Positions 20,183 to 28,375 of a DNA stretch of 64,000 bases are shown piece by piece. The position numbers and the translations under genes are program-made. Source of the DNA: Alphaproteobacteria bacterium (GTDB taxonomy: Bacteria; Pseudomonadota; Alphaproteobacteria; Rhizobiales; Xanthobacteraceae); NCBI GenBank assembly GCA_005884685.1, contig VBAH01000059.1:1-64000 (forward strand), given 5' to 3'. The first letter of the stretch is position 1. Each line of letters begins with the position of its first letter. The notes under the pieces are model-generated. The model worked only from the letters and a program-made list of their open reading frames with translations, did no database searches and was not told the origin of the DNA.

Positions 20183-21457
20183 TCAGACAAGAACGGGAAG
20201 TACGCCGGCCCCCGGCGGGAGCAAGCGCCTGAGAAATGCAAGATAACTCGTGCCAAGGGCCAGCGGGCCAAAGGCGCTTTGCTTCAAGACCGCCACTCGG
20301 ACGTTGGACGAAAACACCGTGCCGAGTAACAAGCTCATGGGGTTGATGCTCGCAGGCAACGACGCGGACGTCGGCTGAGTCGCCTGCGGCTGCGGGCGCA
20401 GGTCCAGGTAGTTGGCCAGGGACTTGCCCTGGGCCACTCCCTGAGCATGAAGCAGGTTGAAGAAGGCGGTCACCCTTCCAGAATCATCCGGCATCGGCCA
20501 GATCACCTTGGTGAGCCCTGAAACGCTCAAGGTGACCGTCAGGGCCTTTTGCGCGTTCTCGAAGGTGAGCACGCCGCCCAGAGAGGGCCACAACCACTCG
20601 GCCGGAAGTTGCAGAGAGGTAAGCCAGGCTGGTGGAGAGGACCTCGGAGCGAGAACGCGTACGGTGTCGGTGAGAAACTCTCCCTGCTTGAGGACCTGCC
20701 CCTCGCTGACGGTGAGGGTCGCCAGTGAGTTAGCGCGATACACGCGCTTGTCCGTGACGAGCAGAAGGCCCTTTCTATCCGTGGCCTGGTACTGAAAGAC
20801 CTCGCCGTCTTCCTGACACACGGGCGCGTCGGCGATGGCAGCCAGGGCCTCGTGAAGGCAAAAAATCGACGGCCCGCCGTAGTCGGCCTTGAGGATGGCC
20901 AGGGCCAGCCGCTGCAGTCCTTGAGACACTTGGCCCGTGACGCTGGCTCGGACGGCGACGGTCTTCGACCAGTTGTTGCTCAGTTGAGCGTCAACAAGCC
21001 AGCTCTTCTCCTCCAGCCCGTCTGTCGGGTCGTCGAGGAAGATGATCTCCCCGTCAGGGCCGACCGTGAAGTCCGCGCCGCGACACAAGGCTCGTGCAGG
21101 AGAGATCGGGCTGTCGAACAGAAGGGAAGCGCCCTGGAATTGAGAAGAAGGTGGCGGGTAGGACCTGTTGGACCGGGGGCTGGAGGCCTGCCCGCCCGTT
21201 GGTGCGGGCGCTGAGGCGGAGTAGACGGCGTCGAAGAGAAAGAGCGGATCTCGCTTCTCCAGAGGAGCGCTCGCGGCCGACAGCCCGGCCATGAGCTGGT
21301 CAATAAGAAGCGCCGCCTTGGCCGCCGGCGCTCTTCTTGCAGCCATCAGGGCGTAGAGATCGGCCCGGTGGGGGAACCGGGCCGCCCAGAACGTGCCTAG
21401 CAGCGCGGCCATGCCGGCCGGAGAGTCGATCACGCCGTTTGGGAACTCGTACGGCAT
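20183..21457 (-). CDS. Probable baseplate or tail-associated virion protein (424 aa)
   Basis: ATG 21457 lies 19 bases after the 3' end of leader copy 4 and has no normal Shine-Dalgarno sequence, so its translation may depend on that structure. The protein starts MPYEFPNGVIDSPAGMAALLGTF in spaced form, has a Ser/Pro-rich stretch near residue 85-110 and a long beta-rich remainder (GEIIFLDDPTDGLEEKSW, VFQYQATDRKGLLLVTDKRVYRA, spaced). No catalytic motif. Position after the baseplate J and gp25-like genes supports a baseplate role by context only. Confidence 0.6.
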   Translation of the reverse strand: MPYEFPNGVIDSPAGMAALLGTFWAARFPHRADLYALMAARRAPAAKAALLIDQLMAGLSAASAPLEKRDPLFLFDAVYSASAPAPTGGQASSPRSNRSYPPPSSQFQGASLLFDSPISPARALCRGADFTVGPDGEIIFLDDPTDGLEEKSWLVDAQLSNNWSKTVAVRASVTGQVSQGLQRLALAILKADYGGPSIFCLHEALAAIADAPVCQEDGEVFQYQATDRKGLLLVTDKRVYRANSLATLTVSEGQVLKQGEFLTDTVRVLAPRSSPPAWLTSLQLPAEWLWPSLGGVLTFENAQKALTVTLSVSGLTKVIWPMPDDSGRVTAFFNLLHAQGVAQGKSLANYLDLRPQPQATQPTSASLPASINPMSLLLGTVFSSNVRVAVLKQSAFGPLALGTSYLAFLRRLLPPGAGVLPVLV

Positions 21458-21476
21458 CTGGCTTGTCTACTCTGTC

Positions 21477-21503
21477 GCAGCACTTAGCCCGCTGCGGAGG
21501 GCT
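21477..21503 (-). promoter_or_regulatory. Leader pseudoknot element, copy 4
   Basis: Minus strand: AGCCC, TCC, GCAGC, GGGCT, AAGT, GCTGC; both stems perfect. It sits 19 bases before the ATG at 21457. Its 3' half also pairs over 18 bp with the end of the upstream gene (21518-21535), so two folds compete. Confidence 0.6.
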
Positions 21504-21523
21504 TTGTCACACTAGGTAGCGGG

Positions 21524-21979
21524 CTAAATGCTGCGCGGGACAAGCTCCAGACAACAGCTAGGGAAGTCGCCGACGCTCTGGCGCGCTGCGTCGGCGAACC
21601 AGGTCGTAATGGCCACGTCCAGCCCGCTACGGTTGGCCGGGCCCCTGACGATGGACATCACGGTCATCGAAGGGCCGCCCGACTTGAGGCGAACCACGTC
21701 GCCCAGCATGATCGGCCGGCCGCTTTCGGCCGGCATGCCCGTGCCGGCCGAACAGCTTGAGCGAGGTTCGCACGAGGGATAACCGCCCTCACAGTTGTCC
21801 TCGCAGTCCTTTGTCTCCGTGACGCCCGATTGTCGCTCCAGCGCCTCTTTGAAGGCCTCGAGCAGTTTTTCGGCCAGTGCATCGCCCTGCGCTTTGCCGT
21901 GCTGGTAACCCCGGCCGATTGGGCCGGGGCTGGTCTGCGGTACAGCACCGCCCATCATCTTGTTCATCTCGTGGAACAT
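21524..21979 (-). CDS. YodC-like (DUF2158) protein with extended N-terminus
   Basis: ATG 21979 overlaps the preceding stop (TGATG); the frame upstream to 22468 is shadow. Residues ~92-150 match DUF2158: LGDVVRLKSGGPSMTV, then a strand ending ITTWF and a closing LELV. The first 90 residues are helical (ALAEKLLEAFKEALERQSG) with a Cys cluster (CEDNCEGGYPSCEPRSSCSAG) that may bind a metal. The family is small and of unknown function. The stop codon is inside the arm of the long inverted repeat that competes with leader copy 4. Confidence 0.65.
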   Translation of the reverse strand: MFHEMNKMMGGAVPQTSPGPIGRGYQHGKAQGDALAEKLLEAFKEALERQSGVTETKDCEDNCEGGYPSCEPRSSCSAGTGMPAESGRPIMLGDVVRLKSGGPSMTVMSIVRGPANRSGLDVAITTWFADAARQSVGDFPSCCLELVPRSI

Positions 21980-22470
21980 CAGATCTCCGTTACTTTCTCG
22001 TTCCCTTCCCCGGTCAGGAAGTGGCTCGCCAGGGCCCTCTTCTTCTCGGTACGCTTCCTCTTGCGGTCCTCGATCCCGGCCTGGAGGGCCCTCTCCAGGA
22101 GCCGCTGCTCCCCCGGCGTCAAGAGCTCCGTGACGTCCTTGAAGCACTTGCCGGCCGTGTCCAGAAGCTCGACCTTGAAGGACTTGTGCTCCAGGTTGCC
22201 CTGCACACAGCACCGGGCGGTCTTGAGCCCGATGTCGCCCTCCAGCAGTGAGGCGCTCTTGAGCTGCTTGTTGATCTCTTCGCACAGCTCTCCCGGCGTG
22301 GTGACAAGCAGTCCCCTGGTCAACCGCCAGGCGGCCCTGCTCGTTCGCCAGATCGACCTGCCCGCCAAGGGCGCAACGACGACGGAGGCGGCCCAGGCCC
22401 AGCCCGGTACGCTCTCGCAGAGCTCCCACGCGGCGTCGAGGGATACGGCATCGCCAAGCAACTCCCACAT
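21979..22470 (-). CDS. Hypothetical protein (163 aa)
   Basis: ATG 22470 follows AAAGGG and lies 24 bases after leader copy 5. The N-terminal third is hydrophobic and Trp/Ala-rich (WAWAASVVVAPLAGRSIW), possibly membrane-associated. The rest is a mixed helix-strand region (FKVELLDTAGKCFKDVTELLTPGEQRLLERAL, spaced) with a basic helical stretch near the end (RKRKRTEKKRALASHFL). No family recognised. Coupled to the DUF2158 gene by TGATG. Confidence 0.6.
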   Translation of the reverse strand: MWELLGDAVSLDAAWELCESVPGWAWAASVVVAPLAGRSIWRTSRAAWRLTRGLLVTTPGELCEEINKQLKSASLLEGDIGLKTARCCVQGNLEHKSFKVELLDTAGKCFKDVTELLTPGEQRLLERALQAGIEDRKRKRTEKKRALASHFLTGEGNEKVTEI

Positions 22471-22494
22471 GAGCTGGCCCTTTCTGGTGTTTCC

Positions 22495-22524
22495 GCGCGG
22501 TAAAAGCCCTCCGCGCCAGGGCTT
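22495..22524 (-). promoter_or_regulatory. Leader pseudoknot or terminator hairpin, copy 5 (divergent)
   Basis: Minus strand: AAGCCCT, G, GCGCGG, AGGGCTT, TTA, CCGCGC. Stem 1 (7 bp) and stem 2 (6 bp, GCGCGG/CCGCGC) keep the order of the other copies although stem 2 is different in sequence. Stem 1 followed by TTTTA alone would also pass as an intrinsic terminator after the baseplate J gene, so the role is ambiguous. Confidence 0.5.
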
Positions 22525-22530
22525 ATCGCA

Positions 22531-22550
22531 ATTCTTTTCCGGAAAAGAAT
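22531..22550. promoter_or_regulatory. Palindrome ATTCTTTTCCGGAAAAGAAT
   Basis: A perfect 20-bp palindrome in the 106-base gap between the baseplate J gene and the gene at 21979-22470. Its 18-bp core is identical to the site at 7532-7549 in front of the ATPase operon. Here it is 61 bases before the start codon, too far to be a ribosome site, which favours a protein-binding site. Confidence 0.6.
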
Positions 22551-22576
22551 GGATAGCTTTTGCAGGATACCACGGC

Positions 22577-24193
22577 CTATACGCGGACGAGGGTGTAGGT
22601 CACGTCCGCAGAGACAAGAAAGAAAATCACGGTGTCGGCGGTGGTCATATTGGCGGCGTCAGGGGTGATGGCCAGGGACTGCGAGCCTGACAGAGAGACG
22701 TTCGTGCCGTCCGGCTTCCGGAGCCTGCCGGAGAGGGCGACGTTATCCACGGCGGCCAGTGGGCTAACGGCTCGCGCGCCCGAGGCGACAAGGCTTGCAG
22801 ACAACCGAGCGGAAAAGCCCTGTCCAGCAACGGCGCTCGCCACCGCCGCCTTGACGGCGCTCGCGTCGGGCGTAGGTGCAGAGACGGGCAGCACCAGATC
22901 AAAGGAGACCGCCGAGAAAACGGGCACGGGCGACTTGATCAGGAGGTCGGAGGCCAGGGGTCGCCTCTCGGCGGCCGAGAACCAGGCCTGAAGCTCCTTG
23001 ATTTTGGGCATTCTTCGCAGCACAAGGACATAACTCGCCGTCGCTCCGGTTGAGACGCTCGTCACGTCCGTGATCGTGTCGGCGAAGCGCACCACGACCG
23101 TCTGGTAGCTCGAGTACGTCGCTTCGAGCGGGCTCGCCAGGTCAGGCGGCCAGCTCTCCCCGGAGACGTCCACGCCCCTTGCGTCGTAGCTGATGGCAAA
23201 GCCCGTCGCCGAAAAGGCCTGAGTGGGAAGAAGGGCCTTCTTGACTTCGTAGAGACCGGCGGCCTGGTCTCGCGTCAGGCCGACCTGCCAGGTCCCCACC
23301 GCCCCGACCTTGGAGTTGAGCGTGGCCGTGACGGTCAGGGTCGACTCTTCATAGGCGCCCTGGTAGCGCAGGTAGAGGTCGCACTTGCCGCCTGTAGCAC
23401 CAGGGAAGAGACCGTGCTTGTCCCTGAGCATGGCGGCGTCGCCGGCCCCCGTGGCGGAGACGTGAAGCGCTTCGGGGATGAAGGTCCTCACCATCCCTTC
23501 AAGGGACGTTCTATTTCCGGGCGACTTGACGGCCGCGCCCGCTTGCAGCCTGGCGACAAGAGAAGCATTGGTCTCCTGGTCCTGGCCGCCCGAGAAGCTC
23601 TCCCTGGAGTAGCACTCGACGAAATTGGCAGGCGGGGAGGCTGGTGTTAGCTGCGCGCCGGCGGGTAGAGCGCCTGCCGAGCCCGTTACGGCGCAGACGA
23701 GGTCGATGGTAAACACCCAGCGCGTCGAGGAGAGCTGGGTGATCAGCCGGTCCGTCGGCAGGCTGACCAACGAAGGGGAGGTCCTGGCCTGAAAGGTTGA
23801 TACCGACTGGTAGCTTTGCCCGCCGGCCGTGAAGACGGCCCCTGCCTGGATGGTGACGGGCATGAAGGCGCTCAAGACCACCTGCGCGCTCCCGGCGGCG
23901 GGCGTGGCGACTCGTCTTTTCACGCCGTAGTCGGCAAGAACGGCGTCAACGGCAGCAGGGTCGGCCGTTGACGCATCATCAAGGGCCAGCACGCCCAGGG
24001 CGCTCTCGGCCTTGTTGACTTGCTCCTGGATCAGTTGCGCAAGGACGGCGTTGAGCTCGAGCACCAGGTCGTGAATCGCGCCCTGTCTCACGTCCGCCGT
24101 AGGAGCGTAGTCCTCCAGGGCGGAGAGGATCGCCTGTCTGGTGGCATCCAGCTCGGTCTGGTCCAGGGCGGCCAGGTCGTAGACGAAGTCCAT
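22577..24193 (-). CDS. Baseplate J-like (gp6-type) wedge protein
   Basis: 538 residues, ATG 24193 after AGGGGCG. The layout is that of baseplate J/gp6 proteins: an N-terminal helical region with ADVRQGAIHDLVLELNAVLAQ (spaced), then AVDAVLADYGVKRRVATPAAGSAQV, the beta domain VTIQAGAVFTAGGQSYQ, and the block FSGGQDQETNASLVARLQ followed by PGNRTSLEGMVR. In contractile tails this protein builds the wedge ring around the hub. It is preceded by a gp25-like gene, the standard partner, which strengthens the call. Confidence 0.85.
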   Translation of the reverse strand: MDFVYDLAALDQTELDATRQAILSALEDYAPTADVRQGAIHDLVLELNAVLAQLIQEQVNKAESALGVLALDDASTADPAAVDAVLADYGVKRRVATPAAGSAQVVLSAFMPVTIQAGAVFTAGGQSYQSVSTFQARTSPSLVSLPTDRLITQLSSTRWVFTIDLVCAVTGSAGALPAGAQLTPASPPANFVECYSRESFSGGQDQETNASLVARLQAGAAVKSPGNRTSLEGMVRTFIPEALHVSATGAGDAAMLRDKHGLFPGATGGKCDLYLRYQGAYEESTLTVTATLNSKVGAVGTWQVGLTRDQAAGLYEVKKALLPTQAFSATGFAISYDARGVDVSGESWPPDLASPLEATYSSYQTVVVRFADTITDVTSVSTGATASYVLVLRRMPKIKELQAWFSAAERRPLASDLLIKSPVPVFSAVSFDLVLPVSAPTPDASAVKAAVASAVAGQGFSARLSASLVASGARAVSPLAAVDNVALSGRLRKPDGTNVSLSGSQSLAITPDAANMTTADTVIFFLVSADVTYTLVRV

Positions 24194-24202
24194 GAGTCGC
24201 CC

Positions 24203-24595
24203 CTAACCGTAGGTGATGGAGAAAGAAACCAGGGCCGGCCCGCCTGCTTGTGACACCACGCTGACGGTGAGCACCAACTGACCCGGCGTTAACACCACTT
24301 TGTCGAGCCTGGCGCTTTTGTACCTCTCTTCCAGCGGCGTCGCGGTGGTCTCGCCGCGAGCGAGGGCCCTGGCCAGGCCGGGCAAAGAGAGAGAAAAGGC
24401 CGCGAAGATATCGGCCTCCGTCGCCACCCGTCCTGGCCTGGTCAAGGAGGCGAAGACCGTACCTCGCGTCGGGTCTCCCCTGACCGAGCCAGGCTCGGTC
24501 AGGAGCTCGATCACGGCGCGCTGGGCCAGCTTGGCCGTCCCCGCCTGGAGCCTGCCGTCGCCCAGGACCATGACATCGCTTCGTGTGCCAGCCAT
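24203..24595 (-). CDS. gp25-like baseplate wedge protein
   Basis: ATG 24595 is preferred to GTG 24613, which overlaps the preceding stop. The 130-residue product reads GTRSDVMVLGDGRLQAGTAKLAQ (spaced) and then AVIELLTEPGSVRGDPTRGTVF, the 'ILTEPGER-xxP-xFG' type block of gp25/lysozyme-like wedge proteins. In contractile tails gp25 forms the core bundle with gp6/J and links to the sheath. Nine bases separate it from the J gene. Confidence 0.75.
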   Translation of the reverse strand: MAGTRSDVMVLGDGRLQAGTAKLAQRAVIELLTEPGSVRGDPTRGTVFASLTRPGRVATEADIFAAFSLSLPGLARALARGETTATPLEERYKSARLDKVVLTPGQLVLTVSVVSQAGGPALVSFSITYG

Positions 24596-24609
24596 TGCCG
24601 TTTCAGCCC

Positions 24610-25155
24610 TCACTCGTTGGACAGACGCTCGTCTCGCAGCAAGAGCTCTTCGAGGGCCAGCTCCTGCACGGTGGCCGGGCCGTCCTCCGTGAGCAGGGGC
24701 CCGTCCGCCGGCGGTAACTGGTCGGTCGCCCCCGCAGCCAGGCGGTCCTGTACCAGGCCGGCCACTCGCTCAAAGGCCCCTCCTGGAGAAGCGAGGCCGT
24801 TTCTCCTCGCGGAGGCGTGGGCCGACCTTCTCACTCGCGAGGCGCAGCGCAGCCTGAAGGCCCTCTCCGCCATCGCCAGGTAGTCCCCCTGCACGGTGAG
24901 GGCCGAGCAGTCGCCGAGCGTGCCCTCCTCCGTGGTCACCGCCTCCCTGTAGGCTTCGTTGATCTGGTCTCTTGCGAAGGCCTCCTGCCACTGGTCCACC
25001 TCGGTGGGGAGGGGCGCCTCGAGCTGTTCAGGAGCAAGCGGTGCATACCACTCCGAGGCCCCGCCGGGCGCGTGCATCTCCGCCTGGTTGCCGGAGTGGT
25101 TCGCCAGGTGCAACAGGCGCAGGTGAAAAATATCGTCGTAGTGCAGTACGGCCAT
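24610..25155 (-). CDS. Hypothetical baseplate-cluster protein (181 aa)
   Basis: Starts at ATG 25155, 8 bases after the sigma factor gene. Begins MAVLHYDDIFHLRLLHLANH, then a Pro/Glu-rich part and a helical, Arg/Ala-rich middle (MAERAFRLRCASRVRRSAHASARR, spaced). No recognised domain. Its position between the sigma factor and the gp25-like gene suggests a small wedge or assembly protein. Confidence 0.6.
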   Translation of the reverse strand: MAVLHYDDIFHLRLLHLANHSGNQAEMHAPGGASEWYAPLAPEQLEAPLPTEVDQWQEAFARDQINEAYREAVTTEEGTLGDCSALTVQGDYLAMAERAFRLRCASRVRRSAHASARRNGLASPGGAFERVAGLVQDRLAAGATDQLPPADGPLLTEDGPATVQELALEELLLRDERLSNE

Positions 25156-25163
25156 CTTGAGCC

Positions 25164-25892
25164 TCAGAACAGTTCTTCGCCGCCGGGAGAGTCCAGGCGA
25201 TCCTGGATCTTCTTGGCCCTTTGAGTGACCGCCGCCGGGCTGATCCCCAGCTTCCCGGCGATCTGGTTCTTGGGCAGAACAGGAGCTCCGTGAAGGCCAA
25301 GCGCGTGCTCCATGATGAGCTGGTCATGGGGATGCAGGTCGTGATACACGAAGTTTTGCCAGGCCTCGATGCCCGCTCGTGATCTCACCGCGGGTGAGAT
25401 GGCCGACTCTCCTTCATCGGTCTCGATCGTCGTCTGGCCCTCGGTGAGGCCCGGCCGGGCCAGCCTCACCCTGGCGATGCGCTCGGGGGACAGGCCTGTG
25501 TGATCGGCCAGCTCCGCCGTGCTGGGCGGTCGGCCCAGAGTGTCTTCCAGCTCGTTCTCGGCCGCTTTGAGCTTGCCGATGGCGAGGGCCGCCCTTTCAG
25601 GCAGCTTGATCACCTGCGACTGCCTGGCGGCGTGGCGATACAGGCCGCGCAGGTGACTCATGAGGTGCGAGCGCAAAGGTCCCCTTTTCGGGTCGTAGCG
25701 CCCGACGGCCTCGAGCGCCAGGAGCTTGGCCCGTCCCTGGATGGCGGGAGAAGCGTCGCCGGCGTAGGTGCGAATGGCGGCGTTGAGGACCGGGGCCAGA
25801 CGGCGAAGCAACTCGCCTTTGGCCTCGGGCGTCCCTTCTTCTTTCCAGCGCCTGTAGTAGGGCTCGTACTCCGCTTCAATCGCCGAGGGCAT
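25164..25892 (-). CDS. Sigma-70-family RNA polymerase sigma factor
   Basis: 242 residues. The N-terminal half has a region-2-like stretch (LLALEAVGRYDPKRGPLRSHLMSHLRG, spaced). Region 3 is clear: LPERAALAIGKLKAAENELEDTLGRPPSTAELADHTGLS (spaced). The C-terminal helix-turn-helix of region 4 is KNQIAGKLGISPAAVTQRAKKIQ. This is the domain order of a compact group-3 or phage late sigma factor that redirects host RNA polymerase. It lies within the baseplate operon rather than in an early region, so it may sustain late transcription. Its promoter motif was not identified. Confidence 0.85.
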   Translation of the reverse strand: MPSAIEAEYEPYYRRWKEEGTPEAKGELLRRLAPVLNAAIRTYAGDASPAIQGRAKLLALEAVGRYDPKRGPLRSHLMSHLRGLYRHAARQSQVIKLPERAALAIGKLKAAENELEDTLGRPPSTAELADHTGLSPERIARVRLARPGLTEGQTTIETDEGESAISPAVRSRAGIEAWQNFVYHDLHPHDQLIMEHALGLHGAPVLPKNQIAGKLGISPAAVTQRAKKIQDRLDSPGGEELF

Positions 25893-25896
25893 GGTG

Positions 25897-27603
25897 CTAG
25901 TCTCCCATCGCGCTGGTCAGGGGCGCTCCGAGAAAGACGGTCTTCCATAGAGGGTGATTATCGGTCCCCGTGGTGGCAAGCGCGTTCTCCCTGGCCGTTC
26001 GGAGATGACTGAGCTGCAAAAGCGTATGCGCCTGGCGGCCCTCGGCGTCGAGCACCAAGGTGACCCTCGAGACATGCGCCCAGAGAACGTCGGCTTGTTT
26101 GCCAACCACCGCCTCGATGAAGCGGTCCCTGGAAGAGACCACCGTCACCGTGGAGCCGGGCGACAGGTCCAGCCGGAAGTTGGTCCTGAGGCTGAGCTGC
26201 CTTCCCTTGAGCCTTTCGACCAGGTAGAGCGCGCGAGCGAAGCGGTCCCAGAAAGAGATGACCGCCGGCCGGATCGCGCCGGGAAGAGCGGCGACTGGCG
26301 CCGCGCCTGCACGAGGAAAGGCGGCTCCTCCCGAGACGTCGTCCGGAGGGGCGGACGATCGGCCGAATAACGGGACGGTCATGATCTGTCCCAGCCACAA
26401 AGGCAACTGGCGGACCAGGACCAGGCCGGCCCTCAGGTCCGGCTCGGCGTCGTGGACCGGGTCGCTCGGTCGCGGCCATACGCCGCCGATGCCTTGAGGG
26501 ACGTACGACTCGTTGGGCAAAGCGGGCCGTTGCCCGCCGGTAGCGGAGCCGGCGCCTCCGGCCAGGCAGACGGCGCGAAGAGGCCGGCTCAGGGCGCTCT
26601 GGCTGCCTATGGCCTCATATTCCGAGGCGGTGATTTGCGTCCTGGCCCTTCGCAGGCCGGGGATGAAAGGGACGACCAGGGCCCGATCGATCATGGGGAC
26701 CACGGAGAAAAGAAGCTGCGCTCCCAGGTCGCCGACGAGCTTGTCCCAGAGCGTGGTCGTCGCCATGGACTCGTGGCCCTGGTGGGTGCATAGACCACTG
26801 AGCGCGTCAGGAAGTCTCTCAGCGCCCAGGAGGCCGTTGTCCAGGGGCATGGTCGGCGCGTATCGGTTAAGCAGCCCGCCCGGATAGCCCTCGAAGCGAA
26901 GGAGGGCACGCAAGGCCTCGTAGTTCTTGGACAGCGGCCCGGTCTTCTCCACGGGCAGGTCGGCGATGTCGAAGCGGTCCTGAGAGCACAACGAGTCGAA
27001 CCAGGGCGCAATGCTTTGGCCCCAGAGGTCAGTCAGAACGTTGGCCTGGTTCATAAACTTCTGCGGGTTGCCGGTCGGGAAAGGCGTCTGGCCGTCGTCG
27101 GTCCTGCCCCTGAAGCCGGCGCCGTAGGACAGGGCCGTAGTATTGCTTGGCATGGAAGACCGGCTGATGGCGCTCGAGAAGCTCATGTCGGCAAGCCAGT
27201 GGATGCAGTGCAGCGTTATGCCCGCTCTGCCCGCCCCGGTGTCACTGCCGACGCCGGCCACGTAGCCGTCAAAGAGCACGAAGGGTACGTCTGGCCATTC
27301 TTGGCCTAGAGGCGCCTCACCGTCCGGTGAAAAGGCCCGGTCAAAGGCCTGGAGCCAGACCCTGATGGGCGATAGCAACTTCAAGGAGTCAAGCAGCGGG
27401 TGGGCGGCGGAGATGGTCTTTGTGCTTCGGACGTTTCTGCCGACGCCGAGCTGCAATACGGCCGTCGGTATAGCATTCAGGTCGAAGTTGGCCTGGAAGG
27501 AAACAACAGGGGCCCGGTAGACCGTGACAGGGCCTCCCGGCCTCGTGACGTCCACGTTCGCCCAGGCCTTGAACTGCGTCGAGCGCCAACCAACCGTGCT
27601 CAT
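25897..27603 (-). CDS. Probable baseplate hub protein (568 aa)
   Basis: ATG 27603 overlaps the preceding stop (TGATG). The protein is beta-rich with YRAPVVSFQANFDLNAIPTAVLQLGVGR (spaced) near the N-terminus, FVLFDGYVAGVGSDTGAGRAGITLHCIHWL (spaced) near residue 110-140 and RLDLSPGSTVTVV near the end. The 'F-x-GYV' plus beta-strand pattern is typical of gp27/hub-like tail proteins that sit at the tube tip. The assignment is from pattern and position between tail genes and baseplate J. Confidence 0.65.
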   Translation of the reverse strand: MSTVGWRSTQFKAWANVDVTRPGGPVTVYRAPVVSFQANFDLNAIPTAVLQLGVGRNVRSTKTISAAHPLLDSLKLLSPIRVWLQAFDRAFSPDGEAPLGQEWPDVPFVLFDGYVAGVGSDTGAGRAGITLHCIHWLADMSFSSAISRSSMPSNTTALSYGAGFRGRTDDGQTPFPTGNPQKFMNQANVLTDLWGQSIAPWFDSLCSQDRFDIADLPVEKTGPLSKNYEALRALLRFEGYPGGLLNRYAPTMPLDNGLLGAERLPDALSGLCTHQGHESMATTTLWDKLVGDLGAQLLFSVVPMIDRALVVPFIPGLRRARTQITASEYEAIGSQSALSRPLRAVCLAGGAGSATGGQRPALPNESYVPQGIGGVWPRPSDPVHDAEPDLRAGLVLVRQLPLWLGQIMTVPLFGRSSAPPDDVSGGAAFPRAGAAPVAALPGAIRPAVISFWDRFARALYLVERLKGRQLSLRTNFRLDLSPGSTVTVVSSRDRFIEAVVGKQADVLWAHVSRVTLVLDAEGRQAHTLLQLSHLRTARENALATTGTDNHPLWKTVFLGAPLTSAMGD

Positions 27604-28373
27604 CAAGCCTCCGCCGTTCTTCGGGCCAGCGCCATGAGCCTGGCGGCCAGCCTCTCCAGGAGCTCGGGGTGGTCTTTGTGTCTGCTTCGCAGGTTCGCGT
27701 CGTCGAGGCCGCCCGCGAAAAGCTCTTCTTCCATCTCCGCCGAGATGTCATCGGTCCTTCGCGCAATATCAGCCAGCCCGGAAGCAGGGCGGGCGAGGTC
27801 TTCTATCAGCCAGGAGGCGCCCGTCGTGGAGACGAAGGTGAAGGCCGTCGTCGAGCCGGGCAGGAGCACGGGGCCTGTCAGAGAGGACGCCGAGTAGGTC
27901 AGTACCTTCGTCGTTTCCGCGCCGGTCTCGTCCGCCCACTTGATGGTCGCCTGCGTACCGGAATCGGCCGTCAACCGCCAGGACCAGGAGAGCTTGTCGT
28001 CTCTACGAAAGTCTCCCTGTCGTGAAGCTATCCCTTCCGCCGTCCCGGTGAGGCGCGTGACCCTCGGCCCGGCCAGCCAGAGGTTGACGAATGAATCATC
28101 GTCCAGGGGCAAATAGGTGATGCGCGCGTCGTCCAGGACCAGAGTGCCGGCTAGCTCGCTCCCGTGAAGCAGGGTCATGAACTGAAGCAGTCGCAGGTTA
28201 AGAAGGGCCCTATCTGGTATCGAGCCGAAAAGAAGAACACGGAAGCGGCCAAGAGGGCCGCGAAGCGACTTTTTCGCGTAGCCCGGCGGGCAGTGTTCCT
28301 CTCCGGGGTAGTCGGGAGGATAGGCCTGCGTCGAGTCGGTGTTCAGAATCAGAGTGCGAACGTGGTTCAACAT
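27603..28373 (-). CDS. Tail-associated virion protein (256 aa)
   Basis: ATG 28373 begins MLNHVRTLILNTD; the longer frame is shadow. The 'NHVRTL-x-LN' start is shared by a group of tail proteins of contractile phages that I recall as conserved and uncharacterised. There follow a helix (LLNLRLLQFMTLLHGSEL), a beta sandwich region (LSWSWRLTADSGTQATIKW) and a long charged helix at the end. Coupled to the hub gene. Confidence 0.6.
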   Translation of the reverse strand: MLNHVRTLILNTDSTQAYPPDYPGEEHCPPGYAKKSLRGPLGRFRVLLFGSIPDRALLNLRLLQFMTLLHGSELAGTLVLDDARITYLPLDDDSFVNLWLAGPRVTRLTGTAEGIASRQGDFRRDDKLSWSWRLTADSGTQATIKWADETGAETTKVLTYSASSLTGPVLLPGSTTAFTFVSTTGASWLIEDLARPASGLADIARRTDDISAEMEEELFAGGLDDANLRSRHKDHPELLERLAARLMALARRTAEA

Positions 28374-28375
28374 GG

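Noticed and set aside
22495-22524. Reading copy 5 purely as an intrinsic terminator
   Set aside because: The AGGGCTTTTA end would allow this, but the additional perfect GCGCGG/CCGCGC pairing in the same order as the other leader elements made me list it as a divergent member instead, with reduced confidence.
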